DNA from: Methanobacterium sp.
GTDB taxonomy: Archaea > Methanobacteriota > Methanobacteria > Methanobacteriales > Methanobacteriaceae
Assembly (NCBI GenBank): GCA_020854975.1
Contig: JAHKLQ010000193.1
Span: forward strand, 1 to 12,224
Length of the DNA: 12,224 bases
Reading direction: 5' to 3'
Part shown: positions 6,656 to 12,224 of the stretch, one piece after another
How positions within the stretch are numbered: the stretch's first letter is position 1
Layout: each line of letters opens with the position of its first letter
The notes under the pieces: model-generated
What the model was told of the DNA's origin: nothing
Database searches by the model: none
Seen by the model: only the letters and a program-made list of their open reading frames with translations
Translations under genes and position numbers: made by a program

Positions 6656-8197
6656 GTGGCGAATTCTATGACAAATAGGGGGAACTCTGAAGAGTTAGGT
6701 GGATCTGATATTGGTAAAATGATTGTTACTTTTAAAAGAATTGCTGATAATCCGCTGGCCAGAAGTATTCTTCATAGAACTTTACATTACTGCGAGAAAG
6801 ATGAATCAACACAACTGGAAAGTGCTTTAAAGTTTTATCTTGGAAAAACTGATGATGCATGTTATAGTTGCAGGCGCATGTCCAAACTAATAGGCTTCAT
6901 TATCCGAAAAGGCGCTACCAGTTTCGGAACTTCAGAGAAAGAACTTAAAGAAGCTATGGATGATGACTACTGGATACGTGGCTTGGTCAGTGTACTTAAA
7001 GGAATTGCTCTTTTTGGTGTTAAAGAACCTTTCATTCCCGGGGCACCCTTTCAGATCGTGTGGAACATCACCCAAAAATGCAACATGCAATGTATTCACT
7101 GTTATGAGAATGCAGGTAAGGCCACTGGAAAAGAACTCAGTTCAAAAGAAATTATTAATGGATTAAACCGTATGGGTAATGTGGGTGTGGCTTCCATTGC
7201 ATTTTCTGGAGGTGAACCATCAATCCATCCACAAATCCTGGATTTTATTCAATGTACCAATGATCATGGAATGTTTCCAGCCATGGCTACCAATGGATAT
7301 ACTCTTGCTGATAAAAAAAGAGCCCAGAAGTTTAACAATGCTGGACTGGGATTTGTGCAGATAAGTCTGGATGGCCTGGATCCTGTAACCCATGATTCAT
7401 TCAGAGGAATAAATGGTGCCTGGGAAAAAGCTGTACAAGCCATAAAAAATTTCGTGGATGCAGGTATATTTGTGGAAGTGGCAACCACCGTAACAGAACA
7501 TAACTTAGATGAAATACCTGAAATGATTGACTTTATAAGAGATTTAGGTGTTAACTGGTTCATGTTATATAATTTCATACCCACAGGGAAAGGTTCTGGA
7601 ATTAAAAATATGGATTTATCCCCCCATGAAAGATCAGAACTATTAAAAACTGCTTACCTGGAGAACAATAACAGTGACATGCAGATCCTATCCACTGCAC
7701 CACAGTATGCTACTGTAGCTAAATCAATGGTTTCACCTGATTCAACCATGATCCCCACCCATTTTTACAATCCAGAATATAGTAACCCTGCCTTATTGCA
7801 GCTTGCTGATTTTATAGGTGGATGTGGAGCTGGCAGATTTTACATGAGCATAGAACCTAACGGTGATCTTTACCCCTGTGTTTTCTTCCCACATAAAGAT
7901 GATGTTAAGCTGGGTAATCTGATTGAAGATGATTTTGAAGATATATGGACTCATAATTCTCTTTTAAAGAGTATTAGGAATAAAGAAATTTTAAAAGGCC
8001 ATTGTGGTAGATGTGAATCCCATAATATCTGTGGTGGTTGCAGAGCCCGTGCCTATAATTACTTTGGTGATATTTTAGCACCAGACCCTGGGTGTGTAAA
8101 AAACCAGGAAGAATGGGAAAAAGTAAAAAACAAGATTCTCATGGAAGGCTACCAGGAATTCCGTATGAAAAATCCAATTCTAAGTAGCCATAACTAA
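6656..8197 (+). CDS. SPASM-domain radical SAM enzyme, substrate unknown
   Basis: A 513-residue enzyme. The radical SAM core starts at about residue 132 with the cluster motif C142-N-M-Q-C146-I-H-C149 and the SAM-binding GGEP at 185-188. The C-terminal SPASM region has the ordered cysteines C390, G403-x4-C408, C450-x2-C453-x5-C459-x2-C462 and C480, which should hold two auxiliary 4Fe-4S clusters. About 130 residues precede the core and carry three further cysteines (C46, C69, C72). Family relatives include peptide-maturing enzymes and the heme-synthesis proteins AhbC/AhbD. The sequence does not let me choose, and no precursor peptide gene is visible nearby. The start is uncertain: GTG at 6656 or ATG at 6668, neither with a good Shine-Dalgarno. 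A TATA-like box at 6631-6639 suggests a leaderless or nearly leaderless message. It is followed 158 bp later by the RNase III gene on the same strand. Confidence 0.88.
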   Translation: MANSMTNRGNSEELGGSDIGKMIVTFKRIADNPLARSILHRTLHYCEKDESTQLESALKFYLGKTDDACYSCRRMSKLIGFIIRKGATSFGTSEKELKEAMDDDYWIRGLVSVLKGIALFGVKEPFIPGAPFQIVWNITQKCNMQCIHCYENAGKATGKELSSKEIINGLNRMGNVGVASIAFSGGEPSIHPQILDFIQCTNDHGMFPAMATNGYTLADKKRAQKFNNAGLGFVQISLDGLDPVTHDSFRGINGAWEKAVQAIKNFVDAGIFVEVATTVTEHNLDEIPEMIDFIRDLGVNWFMLYNFIPTGKGSGIKNMDLSPHERSELLKTAYLENNNSDMQILSTAPQYATVAKSMVSPDSTMIPTHFYNPEYSNPALLQLADFIGGCGAGRFYMSIEPNGDLYPCVFFPHKDDVKLGNLIEDDFEDIWTHNSLLKSIRNKEILKGHCGRCESHNICGGCRARAYNYFGDILAPDPGCVKNQEEWEKVKNKILMEGYQEFRMKNPILSSHN

Positions 8198-8355
8198 AAA
8201 TGAGGGTATTGTTAAGTTCCACAGTAAAAACTCTATTAAAAAACAGATCTGGACCTGAATTTCCAATCTGATATACCTGGTTGCAGGATTAGAAATTTCT
8301 ATGAAAATCAATTACCAATGGAAAACCTATTTCGTATACCACCCCAGATTAATAA

Positions 8356-9018
8356 ATGATAACTATGCAACTTTTAAAAAAATTTTCAATCACTCCCCTG
8401 GATCGTCACCTTTACCACCTGGCTTTTCTCCATGAATCCTATGCCAATGAACATGACCTCACAGAATGTTATGAGAGATTGGAATTTTTAGGGGATGCTG
8501 TCCTGGATCTGGTGGTATCTGAATATTTATATAAACAGGATTCTCATTTAACCGAAGGTGAATTAACCCAAATGCGTGCTAATTACGTGTGTAAACAAGC
8601 ATTATACACTTATTCTGTTGAATTGGGATTGGATCAGTATATTAAATTGGGTGTTGGTGCCCAGTTAAACCGACGGGAAATGGATTCAGTTATCAGTGAC
8701 GTGTTTGAATCATTCATCGGAGCCTTATACCTGGATTTAGGACTGGAAACTGTGAAAAAATTCCTAAAAAAAACTGTTATACCCCATATTGACAATGGGG
8801 ACATCTTTTTCCATGATTATAAATCTAAATTACATCAAGTATGTACTAAGGAAGGTCTTAGTTTAAGTTATGAGCTCATAAAAGAGGAAGGGGAACCACA
8901 TGATAAGACTTTCACCATGGCAGCCCTGGTTGATGGTGAAACTTATGGTACTGGTAGTGGTGGTAGTAAAAAAGAAGCAGAACAGAATGCTGCTAAAATA
9001 GCTTTGCACCATCTTTAA
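8356..9018 (+). CDS. rnc: Ribonuclease III (double-strand RNA endonuclease)
   Basis: A 220-residue protein of normal bacterial RNase III length. The catalytic domain holds the family signature [12 protein letters not shown] (residues 40-51), with Glu43 and Asp47 as metal ligands. The second acidic pair is in [14 protein letters not shown] (Asp115 and Glu118). A dsRNA-binding domain follows from about residue 153, ending with [18 protein letters not shown], the usual contact loop and helix 2. All catalytic residues are present, so it should cleave double-stranded RNA as a homodimer, for example in rRNA precursor processing. RNase III is mainly bacterial and scattered in archaea, so past transfer is likely. 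The start may be ATG 8356 or ATG 8365. The latter is preceded by TGATAACT, the same short leader seen before the MFS ATG. The metallophosphatase gene follows after about 42-51 bp and is probably cotranscribed. Confidence 0.93.
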   Translation: MITMQLLKKFSITPLDRHLYHLAFLHESYANEHDLTECYERLEFLGDAVLDLVVSEYLYKQDSHLTEGELTQMRANYVCKQALYTYSVELGLDQYIKLGVGAQLNRREMDSVISDVFESFIGALYLDLGLETVKKFLKKTVIPHIDNGDIFFHDYKSKLHQVCTKEGLSLSYELIKEEGEPHDKTFTMAALVDGETYGTGSGGSKKEAEQNAAKIALHHL

Positions 9019-9055
9019 ACTCTGAATATTAATTACAAATCGCAGGGTAAAAACT

Positions 9056-9065
9056 AGGGGGTGAT
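9056..9065 (+). promoter_or_regulatory. Ribosome binding site of the metallophosphatase gene
   Basis: AGGGGGTGAT matches the methanogen anti-Shine-Dalgarno and lies 4 nt before a TTG codon at 9070. It contains the GTG at 9061, which is in frame but would then have no ribosome site of its own. The TTG at 9070 is therefore the likelier start. The next in-frame ATG would cut into the first metal motif. Confidence 0.6.
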
Positions 9066-9069
9066 TAGT

Positions 9070-10515
9070 TTGTCGGGGGAGAAATTAACTATTTTGCAAA
9101 TGAATGATAGCCACGCCTATCTGGATATACATCAAGAATTATTCTGGGATGGTGACCATGCCCGGTACCAGTTAGCCGGAGGCTATGCTCGGATCGCCAC
9201 TTTATTTAACAATATTAGGGAAGAAAATCCCTATGAAACTTTAGTTTTTGACTGTGGAGATACCATACATGGTACTTATCCTGCAGTTAAAAGTAGAGGC
9301 AGGGCATTAATCCCTATCTTAAATTATCTGGGCTTTGATGCCATGACTGCTCACTGGGAGTTCGCTTATGGTCCTGAACATTTCATAAACCTTACAAAAA
9401 GCTTAGATTATCCTATGCTTGCCATTAACTGTTATTATGAGTCAGATAACCATCTGGTTTTCAAACCATGGATAATTAAGGAGGTAGGTAACCTTAGGGT
9501 GGGTGTTATAGGGATTGCTGCCACCATCATTGATAAAACCATGCCTGCCTTTTTTAGTAAAGGAGTGTACTTCACTCTGGGCAATGAAGAGTTACCTTAC
9601 TATATTAAAAAGTTACGCAACCAGGAAAAAGTGGATCTGATTGTGGTGATTTCACATCTTGGCTTTCCCCAGGAAGTGAAATTGGCCCAGGAAGTTGATG
9701 GTGTTGACATATTACTAAGCTCCCATACTCATAATCGACTGTACAAACCAGTAATAGTTAATAAAACTATTTTAATCCAGTCAGGTTGTCATGGTTCTTT
9801 TATTGGAAGGCTTGATCTGGATATACTGCATGGAACTATTTCCAAGTTCCAGCACCAGCTTATCACTGTTACCCCAGACATCCCTCCAGATCCAGAGGTT
9901 CAGGAAATGGTTGATCATGTTTTAAATCCCTGTAGAGATAAGTTGGCCGAAGTGGTGGGTTACACTAGTACTGGTCTTAATCGTAACACTGTACTGGAAT
10001 CTACCATGGATAATTTCCTCCTTAAAAGTATATTAGCCCAAACCAAAGCCCAGATCGCTTTTTCCAATGGTTGGAGGTATGGTGCACCTGTACCTCCTGG
10101 AAAGATAACTCTGAATGACCTTTATAACATCATACCTATGAATCCTCCAGTTTCCACGGTGAAGTTAACTGGTAGGGAGATCTGGATGATGCTGGAGGAA
10201 AGTTTAGAACACCTGTTTAGCAGAGATCCCTATAATCAGATGGGAGGTTATATGAAGCGTTGTATGGGTTTGAATCTCTATTTTAAAGTGGAAAATTCCC
10301 CGGGAAACCGGGTGCAGGAGATATTTATCCAGGGAAAGAAATTGAAAATGGATGAAACCTATCATGCTGCTTATGTTACCAGTCAGGGCGTACCCCCTCA
10401 TTATGGAGAAAAGCATGAACCCGGAGATTTTAAGGCAATTGATGCTATGCTAAAATATTTAAAGGACAATCCATCTTTTAAATCTGAGCTTCAGGGTACA
10501 GTTACTGCCATTTAA
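9070..10515 (+). CDS. SoxB-like metallophosphatase / 5'-nucleotidase family protein
   Basis: About 481 residues (484 if started at GTG 9061; numbers below use 484). The N-terminal calcineurin-type phosphoesterase domain has NDSH (Asp16, His18), DCGDTIHG (Asp64, Asp67), AHWEFAYG (97-104), an ISHLG histidine (His199) and SHTH (221-224) as metal ligands. The usual GNHE of 5'-nucleotidases is replaced by AHWEF, a form I associate with SoxB. The segment GFPQEVKLAQ and the C-terminal RDPYNQMGGYMKR also recall SoxB. The C-terminal substrate domain (about 295-480) includes FSNGWRYGAPVPPGKIT. There is no signal peptide, so it should act in the cytoplasm, unlike periplasmic UshA or SoxB. Likely activity is hydrolysis of a nucleotide or other phosphate or sulfate ester using two metal ions. 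The substrate is unknown. It lies directly after the RNase III gene. Confidence 0.85.
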   Translation: MSGEKLTILQMNDSHAYLDIHQELFWDGDHARYQLAGGYARIATLFNNIREENPYETLVFDCGDTIHGTYPAVKSRGRALIPILNYLGFDAMTAHWEFAYGPEHFINLTKSLDYPMLAINCYYESDNHLVFKPWIIKEVGNLRVGVIGIAATIIDKTMPAFFSKGVYFTLGNEELPYYIKKLRNQEKVDLIVVISHLGFPQEVKLAQEVDGVDILLSSHTHNRLYKPVIVNKTILIQSGCHGSFIGRLDLDILHGTISKFQHQLITVTPDIPPDPEVQEMVDHVLNPCRDKLAEVVGYTSTGLNRNTVLESTMDNFLLKSILAQTKAQIAFSNGWRYGAPVPPGKITLNDLYNIIPMNPPVSTVKLTGREIWMMLEESLEHLFSRDPYNQMGGYMKRCMGLNLYFKVENSPGNRVQEIFIQGKKLKMDETYHAAYVTSQGVPPHYGEKHEPGDFKAIDAMLKYLKDNPSFKSELQGTVTAI

Positions 10516-10710
10516 CTAGTTCCACTAATTTACAGTACCACCATTTAATACCTAATAGTTCTGCATACCACTATTTAACCTAATTTCTACTTATTTACAG
10601 TACTTCTACTTAACATCTAATAGTTCTGAATATACCGCCATTTAACCTAATTTCTACTTATTTACAGTTACCATCATTTAACCTAATAGTTCCGCTTATT
10701 TTAATTAGCA
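10516..10710. repeat. About 65-bp degenerate tandem repeats in a non-coding spacer
   Basis: Starting at the metallophosphatase stop, the spacer is built of tandem units that begin TAATAGTTC. Unit 1 is 10553-10617 and unit 2 is 10618-10683, with partial units before (10516-10552) and after (10684-10710). A 29-bp core, ATTTAACC through TTTACAGT, is identical at 10573-10601 and 10640-10668. Frequent stop codons in every frame rule out coding. Units abut directly, without the unique spacers of a CRISPR array. Function is unknown. Replication slippage or unequal recombination is the simplest origin. Confidence 0.75.
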
Positions 10711-10796
10711 GTTTTCAAGGTTATCTTTATTTAGGTTGAATAGTATTCAATATTAAGGGATTCTAAATTAACAATTTATAAGGTGGTGAAAAAATA
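10711..10796 (+). promoter_or_regulatory. Leader of the SBBP protein gene, with strong ribosome site
   Basis: AGGTGGTGA at 10781-10789 is a strong Shine-Dalgarno with 7 nt to the ATG at 10797. A weak TATA-like CTTTATTTA near 10727-10735 would give a start near 10757. The ribosome site is convincing, but the promoter is only a candidate. Confidence 0.5.
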
Positions 10797-12224
10797 ATGA
10801 AAAAATGTTTAATAATGTTGCTTTTTATTTTGATGATGTTTGTTTCATTGAACTCTGTTTCAGCTGAAGATAATACTGATAATCTCAGTACCGAAATCAA
10901 TAATTTTACTATTCCTTTTGTGGAAAATGACGGTCAGACCAACAGTGAAGTGGAATATTATGCTGATACTTTCTATGGAACAGTCTACGTTACCCAGGAT
11001 AGCATCATACACAGTGTACAGGGAGAAAACAACACCACTATGGTAATTAAAGAGCAATTCCTGGATGAAAATGGAAGCGTAATTACTTTCCAGGCCACAG
11101 GCCAGGAGGCAGGGAATGCTAAGGTTGATTATTACATTGGTAATGATTCCAGCCAGTGGAAAACAGCACTTACAACCTGGAACACCATCAGCTTAGGTGA
11201 AATATATCCTGGAATAACTGTTATTCTAAGGGCCAAGGAGGATAATATCGAGAAAATATTCCTGATACAGACTGAAGCCAATCCTGAAGATATTAAAATA
11301 CGAATACTTGGAACGGATAACTTAGATTTAACCAATGAATCTAGTTTAAACCTGCAAACACCTATCGGCAACATTCAACTCAGTAAACCCAGAGCCTACC
11401 AGGAAGATGGAGAAGTACTTGTAAATTATGATCTAAATGGAAATATTTACAATTTCCAGGTTGGAAGTTATGACAAAAGCAAAGAACTAATCATCGACCC
11501 CATATTACAGTACAGCACTTATCTGGGAGGATCATTTGATGATGCTGGACAGAGCATAGCTGTAGATAATGATGGAAACATTTACATCACCGGATACACC
11601 AGTTCAACTAACTTCCCCACCACGGTTGGAGCGTACCAGACCAGCCTTCAAGGACTCTATGATGTGTTTATAACCAAATTAGCACCGAACAACCAGGGAA
11701 CCTACGACCTCGAATACAGCACCTACCTCGGAGGGAGTAACTATGAATATGGTTATGGTATAAGTGTAGATAACGAGGGAAACATTTATGTTACAGGATA
11801 TACAATGTCAGAAGATTTTCCAACCACTATTGGAGCTTACCAAACCTACAATGCTGGAAGTACTGATGTATTTGTAGTTAAATTAACACCGAACAACCAG
11901 GGAACTAATGACCTAAATTACAGTACATATATTGGAGGATCTGAACCCTACACGTATGCTGATGACTATGGCTATAGTATAGCCGTAGATAATGATGGAA
12001 ACATCTATGTTACAGGATATACTGTGTCTTATAATTTTCCAACTACTACAGGAGCATACCAAACATCCAATGCTGGAGAAATAGATGCTTTCATAACTAA
12101 ACTGGCACCAAACAATCAAGGAACTAGTGACCTACAATACAGCACCTACCTCGGAGGGAGTAGATATGACTATGGATATGGTATAACCGTAGATAACGAG
12201 GGAAACATCTATGTTACAGGATGC
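10797..12224 (+). CDS. Secreted SBBP-repeat (beta-propeller) surface protein, N-terminal part
   Basis: The frame runs from ATG 10797 to the window edge without a stop, giving 476 residues of a longer protein. Residues 1-23 form a clear signal peptide: MKKC, a hydrophobic core rich in Leu, Ile, Met and Phe, and a VSA cleavage site before Glu24. A domain of about 200 residues follows. It opens IPFVENDGQTNSEVEYYAD and ends near LIIDPILQYSTYLGG, and it matches the N-terminal domain that commonly precedes SBBP repeats (DUF7948, from memory). Repeats of 68, 68 and 73 residues start at residues 237, 305 and 373, with a partial fourth from 446. Each has YSTYLGGS, then a VDNDGNIYVTGYT strand pair, FPTTxGAYQT, and a DxFxxKLxPNNQGT end. 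Such repeats form beta-propeller blades. The protein is probably an extracellular or cell-envelope protein for adhesion or structure. That role is inferred from the family. Confidence 0.9.
   Translation, partial: MKKCLIMLLFILMMFVSLNSVSAEDNTDNLSTEINNFTIPFVENDGQTNSEVEYYADTFYGTVYVTQDSIIHSVQGENNTTMVIKEQFLDENGSVITFQATGQEAGNAKVDYYIGNDSSQWKTALTTWNTISLGEIYPGITVILRAKEDNIEKIFLIQTEANPEDIKIRILGTDNLDLTNESSLNLQTPIGNIQLSKPRAYQEDGEVLVNYDLNGNIYNFQVGSYDKSKELIIDPILQYSTYLGGSFDDAGQSIAVDNDGNIYITGYTSSTNFPTTVGAYQTSLQGLYDVFITKLAPNNQGTYDLEYSTYLGGSNYEYGYGISVDNEGNIYVTGYTMSEDFPTTIGAYQTYNAGSTDVFVVKLTPNNQGTNDLNYSTYIGGSEPYTYADDYGYSIAVDNDGNIYVTGYTVSYNFPTTTGAYQTSNAGEIDAFITKLAPNNQGTSDLQYSTYLGGSRYDYGYGITVDNEGNIYVTGC
11505..12224 (+). 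repeat. In-frame SBBP coding repeats (204, 204, 219 bp and a partial fourth)
   Basis: Units start at 11505, 11709, 11913 and 12132. The third is 15 bp longer because of an insertion of about five residues after YIGGS. At DNA level units 1 and 3 share GTAGATAATGATGGAAACAT, while units 2 and 4 share GTAGATAACGAGGGAAACAT and a CACCTACCTCGGAGGGAGTA block. This indicates amplification of a two-unit module. Confidence 0.85.

Noticed and set aside
7264..7584. 106-codon minus-strand frame within the radical SAM gene
   Set aside because: It overlaps the conserved catalytic core on the other strand and has no ribosome site or domain.
8276..8287. CCTG-GTTG-CAGG hairpin between the radical SAM and RNase III genes
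   Set aside because: A 4-bp stem is too weak to call a terminator or RNA element, and no T-tract follows.
10516..10710. CRISPR array
   Set aside because: Units abut directly and there are no unique spacers of constant size. Whole 65-bp units are repeated, and no cas gene is nearby.
11132..11374. 80-codon minus-strand frame in the SBBP gene
   Set aside because: It is opposite a clearly coding, signal-peptide-bearing gene and has no supporting signal.

Overview
The window looks like part of the chromosome of a methanogenic archaeon, most likely a Methanobacterium-like member of the Methanobacteriales. The evidence is AT-rich spacers, archaeal TATA-like boxes, GGTGAT-type Shine-Dalgarno sequences, poly-T terminators without hairpins, and a secreted SBBP-repeat protein of the kind seen in these methanogens. 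This is inferred from style and gene content. There is no rRNA or other marker gene, so the assignment is moderate.

Left part (1-3450): the 3' end of a glyoxalase/VOC-fold gene (+) meets a leftward set of three genes. In leftward transcription order these are a TetR repressor (2688-3332), a DUF169 protein (1935-2621) and a 14-helix DHA2-type MFS exporter (330-1766). A perfect inverted repeat, TGACT-N4-AGTCA, lies 1 bp from a TATA-like box in front of tetR. This suggests an autoregulated efflux or stress module. The exporter has its own candidate promoter, and poly-T tracts separate it from the DUF169 gene.

Middle (3478-6655): a long P-type ATPase gene (-) is clearly richer in GC than its neighbours. 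It has the full catalytic machinery, but by eye it lacks nearly all of the calcium-ligand residues of SERCA-type pumps. A 439-bp AT-rich divergent spacer separates its start from a radical SAM gene.

Right part (6656-10515, +): a SPASM-type radical SAM enzyme of unknown substrate, a bacterial-type RNase III (catalytic domain plus dsRBD), and a cytoplasmic two-domain metallophosphatase/5'-nucleotidase. The last carries SoxB-like active-site signatures. The RNase III and metallophosphatase genes are only about 40-50 bp apart and probably share a transcript.

Right end (10516-12224): a non-coding spacer built of about 65-bp tandem repeats, then a secreted protein truncated by the window edge. It has a signal peptide, an N-terminal domain of about 200 residues and at least four SBBP beta-propeller-type repeats. 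The repeats show a dimeric higher-order pattern at DNA level.

No tRNA, rRNA, CRISPR array, insertion sequence or attachment site was seen. I found no convincing new multi-gene system. The best leads are the tetR operator, the unusual ion pathway of the ATPase, the SoxB-like enzyme, and the two repeat structures near the right end.
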